Origin: Novosphingobium sp. PC22D | GTDB taxonomy: Bacteria > Pseudomonadota > Alphaproteobacteria > Sphingomonadales > Sphingomonadaceae | Assembly (NCBI RefSeq): GCF_002556635.1 | Contig: NZ_MWMO01000009.1 | Location: 1-64,000 of the forward strand | Length of the DNA: 64,000 nt | Reading direction: 5' to 3' | In this document: piece after piece, positions 9,306 to 18,239 of the stretch | How the letters are laid out: every line of letters starts with the position of its first letter | Position numbering within the stretch: position 1 is the first letter of the stretch | Notes under the pieces: model-generated | What the model saw: only the letters and a program-made list of their open reading frames with translations | Told to the model about the DNA's origin: nothing | Database searches by the model: none | Made by a program: the position numbers and the translations under genes

Positions 9306-10288
9306 CCCCGTTCAAATATACCCGCGCGAGCGATGCCGCCGATGCGGTTCGCAAGGGCGCGGCTACGGGCGTGAAATTTCTCGGGGGCGGGACCAATCTC
9401 GTCGACCTGATGCGCGAAACGATCGAGCGGCCCGGCGAACTGGTCGATGTCAGCGGTCTTTCGACCGAGATCGTCGAGACTGACGAGGGCGGCTTGCGGA
9501 TCGGGGCGGGCGTGCGCAACACCGCGCTTGCCGAGCACCGGCGCGTGCGGACCGCCTATCCGATGCTGACTCGCGCAATGGTTTCCGGCGCCTCGGCCCA
9601 GATCCGTAACATGGCGACCGTCGGCGGCAATCTGCTCCAGCGCACGCGCTGCAGCTACTTTTACGACGAGGATGGATCGCGCTGCAACAAGCGCGTGCCG
9701 GGCGAGGGGTGTGACGCGATCGAGGGCTTCCATCGCGGCCATGCGATCCTCGGCGCTTCGGACGCCTGCATCGCGGTGCATCCTTCCGACATGTGCGTGG
9801 CGCTCGCCGCGCTCGATGCCGTGGTGCACATCGAAGGCGCCAAGGGTGCGCGCACCGTGCCGCTTGTCGACTTCCATTGCCTGCCCGGCGACCGGCCCGA
9901 CATCGAGACCGTGCTCGAGCCGGGAGACCTGATCACCGCGGTCGAACTGCCGCCCATGCCGTTTGCTGCCGCATCGACCTATCGCAAGGTGCGCGACCGT
10001 GCGAGCTATGCCTTCGCGCTTGTCTCGGTCGCGGCGGCGATCGAGATCGAGGACGGTCAGGTGCGCGACGTGCGCATCGCGCTGGGCGGCGTCGCGCACA
10101 AGCCCTGGCGCGCGACGCGGGCCGAAGCCGCGCTGCGCGGCGCGCCGGCGGGTGAGACCGCGTTCGCGGGCGCGGCGGCCACCGAACTCGCCGGGGCGCG
10201 GCCGCTCGCCGACAACGCGTTCAAGGTCAGGCTGGCCGAACGAACGATCGTTTCGGTCCTTTGCGAATTGGCGGGAGTGACGGCATGA
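9302..10288 (+). CDS. molybdenum hydroxylase FAD subunit (PaoB/YagS-like)
   Basis: The 328-aa FAD-binding subunit has the FAD-phosphate loop [10 protein letters not shown] and the [14 protein letters not shown] segment. A cysteine-rich insertion ([17 protein letters not shown]...GCDAIEG...[12 protein letters not shown]) matches the PaoB subgroup, where it holds an extra [4Fe-4S] cluster. It would pass electrons from the molybdenum site to FAD. The ATG overlaps the iron-sulfur subunit stop, and the TGA overlaps the next ATG. The cysteine insertion favours assignment to aldehyde oxidoreductases of the Pao type rather than classical xanthine dehydrogenase. Confidence 0.88.
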
Positions 10289-12621
10289 GCATCTTCGACG
10301 ACGCCAAGCAGGCCGCGCAGGGACTCGTTCAGGCCGGGATGGCGAAGGCCGTCGCGCTCGCACCCGATAGCTGGGTGCCGGGGGGCAAGCCCGATCCGCT
10401 GATCCGCCAGCGGCACGGCGCGATCGGAAAGCCGGTTTCGCGGCTCGACGGTGCGCTCAAGGTGTCCGGCAAGGCGACCTTCGCCGCGGAGTTTCCCGTC
10501 GAGGCGATGACCTACGCGGCGATGGTCTATAGCACGATCGCCAAGGGCCGGATCACGCAGATCACGGTCTCCGAAGCCGAGACGGCACCCGGTGTGGTGG
10601 TAGTGATGACTCACCGCAACGCGCCGCGCCTCAACCCGCCGCCCGCGTTCCTCAGCGAGTCCAAGGCAGCGGCCGGAGACAGCCTTCCGGTGATGCAGGA
10701 CGAGCGCATCTACTGGAACGGCCAGCCGGTCGCGGTGGTGCTCGCCGAGACGCAGGAGCAAGCCGACCACGCGGCCTCGCTGATCCGCGTCGGCTACGAG
10801 GCCGAGGAAGCGCAGACCACGTTCGAGGCCGCGCGCGAACAGGGCACGCAGCAGTCGCGGTTCATGGGCCAGCCGTTGCACGACGAGGTGGGCGATGCGC
10901 AGGATGCCTTCGCAAAGGCCCCGCACAAAATCGACGCGACCTATACGACGCCGCGGCACAACCACAATCCGATCGAACTGCATGGGGTGACGCTCTACTG
11001 GCGTGGGGACGGCTCGCTGCGGGTGCACGATGCGCAGCAGGTCGTCGCGCATACGGCCTATACGCTGGCGCGGACCTTCGGCATCGACGAGAAGCAGGTC
11101 GTGGTCACTTCGCCTTACGTGGGCGGCGGTTTCGGCAGCAAGACCTTGTGGCAGCACCAGATCCTGGCCGCCGCTGCGGCGCGGCTGGCGAAGCGACCGG
11201 TGCGCATGGTGCTCTCGCGCGAGGGGGTGTACCGCGTGGTCGGCGGTCGGTCGCCGACCGAGCAGCGCGTGCAGCTCGCGGCGACGGACGAAGGCAGGCT
11301 TACCGCGATCCTCCATCGCGGCCTTACCGTGCGGACCGCGCACAACGTGATCGCCGAACCGTTCATCCTGGCCACGCGCAGCCTTTATGGCGCCGAGACC
11401 TTCCTGCTCGACGTTCACCATGTCGACTTCGACATGCTCGGCAACACCTTCATGCGCGCGCCGGGCGAAGCGGTCGGCACGTTCGCGCTCGAAAGCGCGA
11501 TGGACGAGCTGGCGCACGAACTCGGCATCGATCCGATCGAACTGCGCATCCGCAACGAGCCCGAGAAGGACCCGATTTCGGGGCTGCCCTATTCCTCGCG
11601 CAATGTCGTCGAGGCCTGGCGCAGCGGGGCGGAGCGCTTTGGCTGGGAGCGGCGCAATCCGGTGCCGGGAACCGTGCGCGACGGCGGGTGGCTGGTCGGC
11701 ATGGGCTGCGCCACCGCGACTTATCCCTATCACCGCATGCCGGGCGGCGCGGCGCGGATCACCCTGTCGGCGGACGGGCGGGCCACGCTCGATCTCGCGG
11801 CGCACGAGATGGGGATGGGCACCTCGACCGCGCAGACCCAGGTCGCCGCCGACCGCCTCGGCCTGCCGATGGAGGCGATCACGTTCAATTATGGCGATTC
11901 GACGCTGCCCGGCCTGATCATGGCTGGCGGATCGCAGCAGACGGCGTCGATCGGGGCCTCGGTGATCGCGGCGTACAACAAGCTGGTGGGAGAGCTGCTC
12001 AAGCTGGCCGGCAACGATTCCCCGCTTGCCGGGCTCAAGACCGAAGAGGTCGGCAGCCGCGACGGCGGTCTGTGCGCGCTCGACGAGCCCGACCGATTCG
12101 AAACCTACGCCTCGATCCTCGCGCGGGCGCAGCGCGACACGATCTCGGTCGAGGCCGAGCCGCCGATGCCGCTCGAAACGATGCACTGGTCGATGCACAG
12201 CTATGGCGCGATGTTCGCCGAAGTGCGAGTCAATGCCGTGACCGGCGAGCCGCGCGTCAGCCGCTTCCTCGGCTCGTTCGACTGCGGGCGAATCCTCAAT
12301 TCCAAGACGGCCGCCAGCCAGTTTCGCGGCGGCATCATCATGGGGCTCGGCCTGGCGCTGATGGAGGAAACCCAGTTCGACGAACGCAAGGGCAGGGTGC
12401 TCAACCCCAGCCTCTCGGAGTACCACGTTCCGGTGCACATGGACGTGCCCGAGATCGAGGTGATGTGGACCGACATCCCTGACCCTCATGCCCCGATGGG
12501 CGCGCGCGGAATCGGCGAGATCGGCATCACCGGCACGGGCGCCGCGATTGCCAACGCGGTCTACAACGCGACCGGACGGCGCGTGCGCGACTTGCCGATC
12601 ACGCTGGACAAGCTGCTTTGA
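10285..12621 (+). CDS. molybdenum hydroxylase catalytic subunit (PaoC/YagR-like)
   Basis: The 778-aa molybdopterin-binding subunit starts at the ATG overlapping the FAD subunit stop. It contains the cofactor loop GGGFGSK, the [17 protein letters not shown] segment and, near the C-terminus, [14 protein letters not shown] with the expected active-site Glu. Family members oxidise aldehydes, especially aromatic ones, or N-heterocycles using water as oxygen source. No XdhC/PaoD-type sulfuration chaperone gene lies next to it, so maturation must be supplied from elsewhere. The substrate cannot be read from sequence; the catabolic surroundings suggest an aldehyde intermediate. Confidence 0.88.
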   Translation: MSIFDDAKQAAQGLVQAGMAKAVALAPDSWVPGGKPDPLIRQRHGAIGKPVSRLDGALKVSGKATFAAEFPVEAMTYAAMVYSTIAKGRITQITVSEAETAPGVVVVMTHRNAPRLNPPPAFLSESKAAAGDSLPVMQDERIYWNGQPVAVVLAETQEQADHAASLIRVGYEAEEAQTTFEAAREQGTQQSRFMGQPLHDEVGDAQDAFAKAPHKIDATYTTPRHNHNPIELHGVTLYWRGDGSLRVHDAQQVVAHTAYTLARTFGIDEKQVVVTSPYVGGGFGSKTLWQHQILAAAAARLAKRPVRMVLSREGVYRVVGGRSPTEQRVQLAATDEGRLTAILHRGLTVRTAHNVIAEPFILATRSLYGAETFLLDVHHVDFDMLGNTFMRAPGEAVGTFALESAMDELAHELGIDPIELRIRNEPEKDPISGLPYSSRNVVEAWRSGAERFGWERRNPVPGTVRDGGWLVGMGCATATYPYHRMPGGAARITLSADGRATLDLAAHEMGMGTSTAQTQVAADRLGLPMEAITFNYGDSTLPGLIMAGGSQQTASIGASVIAAYNKLVGELLKLAGNDSPLAGLKTEEVGSRDGGLCALDEPDRFETYASILARAQRDTISVEAEPPMPLETMHWSMHSYGAMFAEVRVNAVTGEPRVSRFLGSFDCGRILNSKTAASQFRGGIIMGLGLALMEETQFDERKGRVLNPSLSEYHVPVHMDVPEIEVMWTDIPDPHAPMGARGIGEIGITGTGAAIANAVYNATGRRVRDLPITLDKLL

Positions 12622-12630
12622 CCTGTCGGG

Positions 12631-13497
12631 TCAGCGGATGATCAAAGGGTAGTAGTCGAAGGGCGCTACGCCTTGCGTGTCGCGGCAGGATGCGGGGCAG
12701 CGCCCCTGATCCAGAATGCCGTAGCGGGCGCCCAGTTCGGCGCCGATGAAGGTCCTGCCGCTCAGTTCGAGCATTTGCGGGTCCGCGTGGAGCGCCCAGA
12801 TCAGGTGGCCGGTGAACTCGGGCGTCTCGAGATGATCGCGCAGATGACCGAACTTGTCGGGATCGGCCTCGATCATCGCCAGCAGCCGTTCGGTCGCGAG
12901 CGCGCCCATCCAGATCGAGAAGGCGCACACGTTCGCGCCGCCGTCGCGGAAGTCGACCGCGAAGTCGTGCGCCATCTTGTCCATCGCCGCCTTGTGCGCG
13001 CCGTAAGTCGGCCCCATCGAATAGTGCGCCGCGCCCGATGCCGAGGTGAACACGATCATTCCGTGATCCTGCCTCACCATCGCTCGCGCCGCGTGCCAGC
13101 TTGCCACGTAGCCGCTGCGGATGCCGACATCGAGCAGGTCGGCGAGCTTCAGCGGCTTTTCCCAGAAGTTGCCGGGCATGTTGTTCTCATCGTGGATCAG
13201 CGCGGCGTTGTTGACGAGGATGTCGATGCGGCCGCGTTCGTCCAGCACGCGCTCGAACAGCGCGGCGACGGCGCTGTCGTCGGCGTGATCGCAGGGCACG
13301 GCAATGCCGCTGCCCCCCGCCTCGCTGACCGCTTGCGCGGTCTCCATGACCGTGCCCGGCAAGGGATGGTCGCCCGGATTGACCGTGCGCGCGGTGACAT
13401 AGACCGTGCAGCCGTGGCTGCCGAGAGCTATGGCGATCCCGCGTCCGGCCCCCCTGCTGGCTCCGGTAACGATCGCGACGGCGGCCTGATCGGGCAT
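12631..13497 (-). CDS. short-chain dehydrogenase/reductase, DHRS1-like
   Basis: The 288-aa SDR has the NAD(P) loop TGASRGAG (residues 11-18), NNAA and a YGAHK catalytic Tyr-x3-Lys. DHRS1-like features include LPGTVMETA and a WEKPL...DVGIRSGYVASW segment. I start at 13497, where GAAGGAG lies 5 bases upstream. Longer frames into the inserted DNA are rejected. Before the insertion of the mobile element this gene was only about 27 bases downstream of the MFS gene, so the two formed an operon. The element ends next to the ribosome site and leaves the coding sequence intact. The substrate is unknown. Confidence 0.87.
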   Translation of the reverse strand: MPDQAAVAIVTGASRGAGRGIAIALGSHGCTVYVTARTVNPGDHPLPGTVMETAQAVSEAGGSGIAVPCDHADDSAVAALFERVLDERGRIDILVNNAALIHDENNMPGNFWEKPLKLADLLDVGIRSGYVASWHAARAMVRQDHGMIVFTSASGAAHYSMGPTYGAHKAAMDKMAHDFAVDFRDGGANVCAFSIWMGALATERLLAMIEADPDKFGHLRDHLETPEFTGHLIWALHADPQMLELSGRTFIGAELGARYGILDQGRCPASCRDTQGVAPFDYYPLIIR

Positions 13498-13509
13498 GCC
13501 AACTCCTTC

Positions 13510-13517
13510 ACTTGCGG
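13510..13517 (+). repeat. target-site duplication, left copy
   Basis: ACTTGCGG here is repeated exactly at 14817-14824, immediately outside the inverted ends. It marks the insertion point just upstream of the SDR ribosome-binding site. Confidence 0.8.
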
Positions 13518-13538
13518 GGTAGTGGGTCAGTTTGAAAT
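13518..13538 (+). repeat. left terminal inverted repeat (21 bp)
   Basis: Starts GGTAGTGGGTC and ends TTTGAAAT. It is identical, base for base, to the reverse complement of 14796-14816; the match stops at base 22. Confidence 0.85.
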
Positions 13539-13578
13539 CTGACCTGCAATCTCGCGGTAGTCTTGCTATAGGGTTTGC

Positions 13579-13812
13579 ATGAGCAAGGGTCTTTATTCGG
13601 TATATATCACCCCGCCGGGGAGGAATGCGACACCATTCGGGCCGGTAGAAGCGAGCCACGACGCGGGAGCGCTTCATGCGCTTGGCCAACTCGTCAGGGC
13701 TAAATGCGCCAAGCAGGACATCGATCCAGAAAGCAAACTGGAGCTGGTGTCGCCAGATGGGCGTTGGCTCGACGCTACTTCGCAGGTCAAGGAACACCTG
13801 ACAGATGGGTAA
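13579..13812 (+). CDS. hypothetical small protein in the mobile element
   Basis: This 77-aa soluble protein starts at the ATG at 13579. It has a mixed alpha/beta look (LYSVYITPPGRN..., ALHALGQLVRAKCAKQ, KLELVSPDGRWLDA) and no recognised domain. A TATAGG box at 13567-13572 lies only six bases before the start, so translation could be leaderless. The end overlaps the next gene's ATG by 8 bases, implying coupling. The function is unknown; it is cargo, not a transposase. Confidence 0.5.
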   Translation: MSKGLYSVYITPPGRNATPFGPVEASHDAGALHALGQLVRAKCAKQDIDPESKLELVSPDGRWLDATSQVKEHLTDG

Positions 13813-14028
13813 GCCCCCGAAGCGCCCACGCGATCCTAATCAGCTTGCGAAGCTGATGGTCGATATTGCGGCGGGCGAAGAAGAAGACGAGAAACTATCG
13901 GCGAAAAAAAACGCGCGGCAAAGGGCGGCAAGGTCGGTGGGAAAGCCCGCGCGCGCGCTCTGACTCCTAAACAGCGTTCTGAAATCGCTCGCGCCGCAGC
14001 GCAAGCTCGCTGGAAGAAGAAAGGCTAG
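13805..14028 (+). CDS. small basic RPRDPNQLAK-type protein, needs a -1 frameshift
   Basis: The zero frame from 13805 begins MGKPPKRPRDPNQLAKLMVDIA and stops at 13961-13963. The -1 frame continues from 13912 as RAAKGGKVGGKARARALTPK...RWKKKG to a TAG at 14026-14028. Together these reproduce the head and tail I recall from a widespread family of about 70-80-aa basic proteins (GGKARAxxLTPExRxEIAxxAAxxRW). The frames meet at eight adenines (13904-13911) followed by C, giving A AAA AAC in the correct phase for -1 slippage. It is either programmed frameshifting or a broken gene. Nucleic-acid binding is guessed from its basic composition. Confidence 0.6.
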
Positions 14029-14516
14029 GCCGCGTCCTTATCCTCGTCGCCATAGAGACCGTTGGCGATCTTCATTTCCTCAACGTCATCCTCAAAGTTC
14101 AAGATGATCTGAATAGGCTCTTCGTCGGGATGGGCCTCGTTATAGTGCTCGGCCTTCATCGCCAACGCATAGCAGTCAGACTGGATCGAGCGTCGTTCTT
14201 GCTGGATGCTCTTCTCCACATGAGTGCGCGGCGCATCGTCGATATCAGCCCACTTGAACAGAGGAACTCCCTTATCGCCGCGTTCGCGCACGGAGATGTT
14301 GGCGCGATACTCGCGCCACGCTTTGTCCACCCGCTTTTGCTCACGGAGAGAGTCGGCAAGGTCTTTTACCAGACTGGCATTGAGGTCAATCGGACGCGGG
14401 GTCCATGATGGTCGAACAAGCCGAAGCCAAACCGGGAAAGCGCGGGCCTTACAAGAAGCGGACAGCGTAAAGCGGGGAAGCCTATCCTTGGGGGAAGAGA
14501 ACTCCCCCGCCCTCAC
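14025..14516 (-). CDS. hypothetical hydrophilic protein in the mobile element
   Basis: The open frame encodes up to 163 aa. The C-terminal 110 residues look like a real charged, helical protein (SLVKDLADSLREQKRVDKAWREY...NEAHPDEEPIQIILNFEDDVEEMKIANG). The first 40 residues look less convincing, and no well-placed ribosome site supports the 14516 start, so translation may begin further in. Its stop overlaps the tail of the convergent frameshifted gene. No family is recognised. Its composition resembles phage or plasmid accessory proteins. Function unknown. Confidence 0.45.
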   Translation of the reverse strand: MRAGEFSSPKDRLPRFTLSASCKARAFPVWLRLVRPSWTPRPIDLNASLVKDLADSLREQKRVDKAWREYRANISVRERGDKGVPLFKWADIDDAPRTHVEKSIQQERRSIQSDCYALAMKAEHYNEAHPDEEPIQIILNFEDDVEEMKIANGLYGDEDKDAA

Positions 14517-14517
14517 G

Positions 14518-14613
14518 CTACTGCGTAATTTCTAATACTACTTGCACCACAGTGACCAAGATTGAAATCCCGGTCAGCACAGTGTTGATGATTAGAATCA
14601 ACTCCTTGCGCAT
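14518..14613 (-). CDS. possible 31-aa single-span membrane peptide
   Basis: The frame encodes a charged start (MRKEL) followed by about 24 hydrophobic residues (ILIINTVLTGISILVTVVQV) and EITQ at the end. AAAGG lies about 8 bases before the ATG. Size and layout resemble holin-like or type I toxin peptides, but similarity to a named family cannot be shown. It lies just upstream of the hydrophilic minus-strand gene and could be cotranscribed with it. Confidence 0.35.
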   Translation of the reverse strand: MRKELILIINTVLTGISILVTVVQVVLEITQ

Positions 14614-14795
14614 CGCTATGCCTTTGAAAGCAGGATTGCTCTCGCGGGCGCACGATGCGGGGCGCTGCCAACATGTTTTTGAAACGCCGGGACGCCCTCA
14701 GCTTTGTTTCCTCACCCCTTCATATTGGTGTCGCCCGGAGTGAGCGCCGCCGACCGCATGTGCGGCTGCCGATCTTCTATCGCGCCTGACTGAGA

Positions 14796-14816
14796 ATTTC
14801 AAACTGACCCACTACC
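14796..14816 (-). repeat. right terminal inverted repeat (21 bp)
   Basis: Reverse complement of the left end at 13518-13538 over all 21 bases. It is directly followed by the second ACTTGCGG copy. Confidence 0.85.
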
Positions 14817-14824
14817 ACTTGCGG
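14817..14824 (+). repeat. target-site duplication, right copy
   Basis: ACTTGCGG, identical to 13510-13517. It sits 7 bases downstream of the MFS gene stop on the minus strand. Confidence 0.8.
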
Positions 14825-14831
14825 TGGTGCT

Positions 14832-16247
14832 TCACACGTTCGCGGTCAGCGCTTCGGGCCCGCCTTCAGTCTTGTGCGCGCGAAGGAGCAGCGCGACCAG
14901 CGTTCCCGCGACGGTCAGCCCGGCGACCCAGAGCATCGTCAGCCGGAAGCCTTCGGGCGAGGGGATGTGCGCTCCGTTCGGCGCGGTCAGCGTCGCCGTG
15001 GCGAGCAGCACCGCGATGACCTGCGCACCAATCGCCGAGGCCATGCCGCGCGTGACCGCGATCGTGCCGATCGCCTCGCCGGTCCGCGCCTCGGGCACGG
15101 TGCCGACGAGGATGTTGTAGACCGCGGCGTTGAGGATCGTGGTGCCGAACGAGATCACGCACAGGATCGAGATCACCTCGACCAGCGAGTTCGGCATGGC
15201 GAGGCCGAGGATCCAGCCGGCCGCGGCGAGTCCGCCGCCGATCAGCACGGTGATACGGTCGCCGTACTTGCCGGTGAGCAGGCCCGAGATCGGCCCCGCG
15301 AAGAACGACAGGAAGTTCGAAGGCAGCTTGGCGATGCCGGCGACCGTGGCGCTCAAACCAAGGCCTGCCATCGTCCACGTCGGCGACTGGGTATAGGTCG
15401 AGAAGATCATCACCACCTGCATCGTCCCCAGGCCGAGCAGCACCGTCAGCACGTTGGCGATCGCGACATTGCGCGTTGCGAGCAGGCGCAGATCGACGAA
15501 GGGTTCGCGCGAGTTGAGACTGCGGCGGGCCCAGTAGGCCATCACCGCCAGGCCAAACACGATCGCGCCCCACACCTTGGCATCGGCCCAGCCCGAGGCT
15601 TTCGATTCGCTGATGCCATAGAGGATCGCCATGATGCCGGGGGCGGGAAGCAGGCCCTCGATCCAGTCGATCGGCGCGTTGGGCGCGCTGCCCGCGCGGT
15701 TGGGAATCCAGATCCGGATTGCGATCCACGACAGCGCGAGCAGGATCGCGCTCGCCACGAACAGGTAGTGCCAGTCGAGGTTGTCGACGATCACTCCGCC
15801 GAGCACCAGACCGATCGCGACGCCGACGCCAGAGCCGGTGGTCATCAGGCCCACCGCGACCGGAACCTTGTCCCGCGGCAGTGCCTCGCGAATGATGCCG
15901 ATCGAGAGCGGAATGACCGCGACCGACAGGCCCTGAAGCGCGCGTCCGGCAAGGACGACGCCGAAATTGCTCGTGGCCGCGCTCAGGATCGAGCCGACCG
16001 TCGCCACCGCCAGCATCAGCAGGATCAGTGACTTGCGTCCGCGAATATCGCCCAGGCGGCCGACCAGAACGCCCGACGCCGCGCCGATCAGCATGTGTGT
16101 GGTGACCAGCCAGCCGGCGGTGATCGGGTCGCCGAACTCGTTGATCAGGCGCGGCAGCGCGGCGTAGAGCATCGCGGATTCGAAGGTCGCCGCGATTTCC
16201 GCCAGGAACAAGGCGCCGACGATGCTCCAGTAGGTCGAGCGTTGCAC
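14832..16247 (-). CDS. MFS transporter, DHA2-like (14-TM) drug/organic solute exporter type
   Basis: The 471-aa protein is hydrophobic throughout. It has the MFS motif A region GRLGDIRGRKSLIL between helices 2 and 3, RALQGLSVAVIPLSIGIIREALP and TTGSGVGVAIGLVLGG (motif C-like). Helix count is consistent with the 14-span DHA2 group, which exports drugs and hydrophobic compounds, although some members import substrates. It was the first gene of an MFS-SDR operon before the mobile element inserted 7 bases after its stop. It lies downstream of the lactonase gene on the same strand. The substrate is unknown. Confidence 0.85.
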   Translation of the reverse strand: MQRSTYWSIVGALFLAEIAATFESAMLYAALPRLINEFGDPITAGWLVTTHMLIGAASGVLVGRLGDIRGRKSLILLMLAVATVGSILSAATSNFGVVLAGRALQGLSVAVIPLSIGIIREALPRDKVPVAVGLMTTGSGVGVAIGLVLGGVIVDNLDWHYLFVASAILLALSWIAIRIWIPNRAGSAPNAPIDWIEGLLPAPGIMAILYGISESKASGWADAKVWGAIVFGLAVMAYWARRSLNSREPFVDLRLLATRNVAIANVLTVLLGLGTMQVVMIFSTYTQSPTWTMAGLGLSATVAGIAKLPSNFLSFFAGPISGLLTGKYGDRITVLIGGGLAAAGWILGLAMPNSLVEVISILCVISFGTTILNAAVYNILVGTVPEARTGEAIGTIAVTRGMASAIGAQVIAVLLATATLTAPNGAHIPSPEGFRLTMLWVAGLTVAGTLVALLLRAHKTEGGPEALTANV

Positions 16248-16355
16248 CAGTCTCTCTCCCTGCGGCGCGTTGATCCGGGCCGCTTTCGGCCATGCCTAGG
16301 CCGCTTCGATCGGCACGCGCAAGGTCGCGCGCGTGTCCGCCCAGCGTAGCCTTAC

Positions 16356-17255
16356 CTAGACGAGCCGGAACGTGGGCGGCGCGAACTTCGTCCCGGCGAT
16401 ATCGGACCGGCAGTGGTAGAGATGCGAGTTGGCCTCGGTAATCTCGCCCCCTTCCTTGAGCGTGTCGCCACCGTCCGAGGGGACTGCGGTGAAGTAGATG
16501 TCGCGCATGTCCGCGCCGCCGAAGCGCAACTGCGTGATCGCGCCCGCCGGCGTCGCGAAACGCGGCAGCACCGTACCGTCGGGCGCGATCCGCTCGACGT
16601 GGCCGGAGCGGAAACCGGTGATCCACAGATTGCCCTCGGCATCGAGGGTCATGCCGTCGACATCCTCCTTCTCGCACACGCTGCGCTGGTTGGAGAGCAT
16701 AAGGTCCGGCCCGACATCGAAAGCCCATGCCCGGCGGAAAGTGTCGTTGCAGTAGAAACGCGCACGCTGCGCATCGTACATCAGCCCGTTGGTGAAGCCG
16801 ATGCCGTCGGCCAGCAGGACGACCTCGCGTTCCGCCGTCAGCCGATAGATCGCGACGGGGCGGGGCTCTTCGCCGGCGATGACCCGCTCCATGTCGATCG
16901 TGCCGAAGAAGATCCCGCCGCGCCCGTCGGGGACCATTTCGTTGATCCCGGCGATCGGCTTGCCGTCGATCGCATCGAGCAGCCAGCCGGACTGGCCGCT
17001 ATCGGGATCGAGCCACTTGATCCCGCCTTCTCCGGTCGCGAGCACCGCGCCGTCGCCGTTCACCAGCAGGCCGCCGGTCCAGCGACGATCGGGATCGAGC
17101 GAAGCGACAGGCGTTCCGTCGGGACGGACGCCGTGGACGCCGCCGGCGATGACGTCGCTGTACCAGATCAGGTCGCGCGCGTGATCGACGGCTAGTCCTT
17201 CGAGATAGACGCCCGAGGCCAATCTGGTGAAGGCCCGTGCCGCCGTTTCGATCAT
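16356..17255 (-). CDS. SMP-30/gluconolactonase/LRE family protein
   Basis: This 299-aa protein has the six-bladed propeller signature of SMP-30 lactonases: YLEGLAVDHARDLIWYSDV at the start, GINEMVPDGRGGIFFGTID in the middle, and FTNGLMYDAQRARFYCNDTFRR followed by DGMTLDAEGNLWITGF. The Asn and Asp residues in NGLMYD and DGMTLD correspond to metal ligands. No signal peptide is seen. It would hydrolyse a lactone in a sugar-acid or aromatic/terpene pathway. It lies 108 bases upstream of the MFS gene on the same strand and is possibly cotranscribed with it and the SDR. Confidence 0.85.
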   Translation of the reverse strand: MIETAARAFTRLASGVYLEGLAVDHARDLIWYSDVIAGGVHGVRPDGTPVASLDPDRRWTGGLLVNGDGAVLATGEGGIKWLDPDSGQSGWLLDAIDGKPIAGINEMVPDGRGGIFFGTIDMERVIAGEEPRPVAIYRLTAEREVVLLADGIGFTNGLMYDAQRARFYCNDTFRRAWAFDVGPDLMLSNQRSVCEKEDVDGMTLDAEGNLWITGFRSGHVERIAPDGTVLPRFATPAGAITQLRFGGADMRDIYFTAVPSDGGDTLKEGGEITEANSHLYHCRSDIAGTKFAPPTFRLV

Positions 17256-17365
17256 CTCATGCTCCCGCTCGGCTTAAGCTCTGTTCGTCGAGGAGGTGGC
17301 ATCGGCGGGCGCAAGTCAAGCAAAAGGCGGATCGGGCGGGCGCGAACCGCGTCGGGTTATCGGGA

Positions 17366-17527
17366 TCAGGCCGAGCCACCCGCCTTCTGGACAGCGGGCA
17401 GAATCAGCGCGACGGCGCCGAACCAGCCGGCGGTGATGAGACTGCCGGGCGCCGCGAGAAACGCCGCCGCGGAGGCCATGAATACACCGGTCAGCGCCAG
17501 TCCGGGAGCGGTGATGGTGTGTTTCAT
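17366..17527 (-). CDS. small membrane protein, 53 aa
   Basis: From the ATG at 17527 the product has two hydrophobic segments separated by a short turn (APGLALTGVFMASAAAFLAAPGSLITAGWFGAVALILPAV). It would be a small double-span inner-membrane protein. Longer starts add a charged, unconvincing leader. The ribosome site is weak. No family is recognised and the neighbours give no functional hint. Confidence 0.5.
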   Translation of the reverse strand: MKHTITAPGLALTGVFMASAAAFLAAPGSLITAGWFGAVALILPAVQKAGGSA

Positions 17528-17662
17528 GGCGGCGGTGTCTTCATTCGTGGTTGCGATGAAGGCAGCCTTGCCAGGGCGGGCCGAGGCGGTCTGTGGCAAT
17601 TGCCACGTGTGGTGAATGTCACGCCCGCAGGGTGAGTGGTCCCGCCGGCGACGAGGGGGGAG

Positions 17663-18205
17663 TCAGGTTTGCGGCACCGCCGGGATCCGGGCGACATCCT
17701 CGAGCGGAGGCAGCGGCTCGGCGGAAACGGGTTGCGCTGCCGCGGGGAAGCCCGACGCGCCGGAACGCACGCGCACGACAGGCGCCTGGTCGTCGGCCGC
17801 CTCGGCGACGATCCGGGCAGCACCGACGGGTTCGGCGGCCACGGGTGGGATCTCGTCAGGCGCGATGTGCCCGGCTTCGATCACGCCCGGTGCCGATATG
17901 CCGGGTCCGGTCTCCGCGACGGGCAGCGGATCGGGGCCAACCGCGCGCTCGGCCATGTATTCCATGGCATCGTGATCGAGCCGGTCCGCCATCGGATCGC
18001 GCAGGGGGGCGCGCGGAACGTAGAGATCTTCCGGCCCGGCTTCGTGCAGCGGTCGTTCGTCGGCGGCGACGTAGGTCTTTTCGAGCATGCCGTGCCACTC
18101 GGGCTCGGGCGCCATGACCATCTCGTTGGGAACCTTCATGCCGGCGACCATGCCCAGAAGCGCCGTGCATCCTGTCGCGACCGCCATGGGTTTCCAAACT
18201 CTCAT
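17663..18205 (-). CDS. hypothetical exported Pro/Ala-rich protein, EcfG-type promoter
   Basis: The 180-aa product starts at 18205 behind a perfect AGGAGG. It has a short hydrophobic N-terminus (MRVWKPMAVATGCTALLGMVAG) that could be a signal peptide or anchor; the Cys is not in a clean lipobox. The rest is acidic and rich in Pro, Ala and Glu with no recognised domain, so it is probably extended or disordered. A GGAAC-N16-CGTT promoter 35-60 bases upstream suggests induction by the general stress sigma factor. It may be a cell-envelope stress protein. Function unknown. Confidence 0.65.
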   Translation of the reverse strand: MRVWKPMAVATGCTALLGMVAGMKVPNEMVMAPEPEWHGMLEKTYVAADERPLHEAGPEDLYVPRAPLRDPMADRLDHDAMEYMAERAVGPDPLPVAETGPGISAPGVIEAGHIAPDEIPPVAAEPVGAARIVAEAADDQAPVVRVRSGASGFPAAAQPVSAEPLPPLEDVARIPAVPQT

Positions 18206-18239
18206 CGGCTGTGCCTCCTGTATGCCCGTTAGAGATTGC

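Larger units (their letters stand above)
13518..14816. mobile_element. 1,299-bp non-autonomous transposable element with cargo ORFs
   Basis: The segment has perfect 21-bp terminal inverted repeats beginning GGTAGTGGGTC, and identical 8-bp flanking repeats (ACTTGCGG). These are the hallmarks of cut-and-paste transposition. No transposase is present, so it must be mobilised in trans. It carries two overlapping plus-strand small genes, a hydrophilic minus-strand gene and a tiny hydrophobic minus-strand ORF. Its local AT content is higher than that of its neighbours. An 8-bp duplication is typical of families such as IS1595, ISL3 and IS66; the end sequence does not let me choose. It splits an MFS-SDR operon. 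Confidence 0.82.

Noticed and set aside
10057..12489. Minus-strand 810-aa open frame
   Set aside because: Antisense shadow of the molybdenum hydroxylase catalytic subunit, with His/Arg/Asp-rich composition and no domain.
14655..14789. 44-codon plus-strand frame near the right end of the mobile element
   Set aside because: Arg-rich with no ribosome site or family; kept out of the feature list as probable chance.
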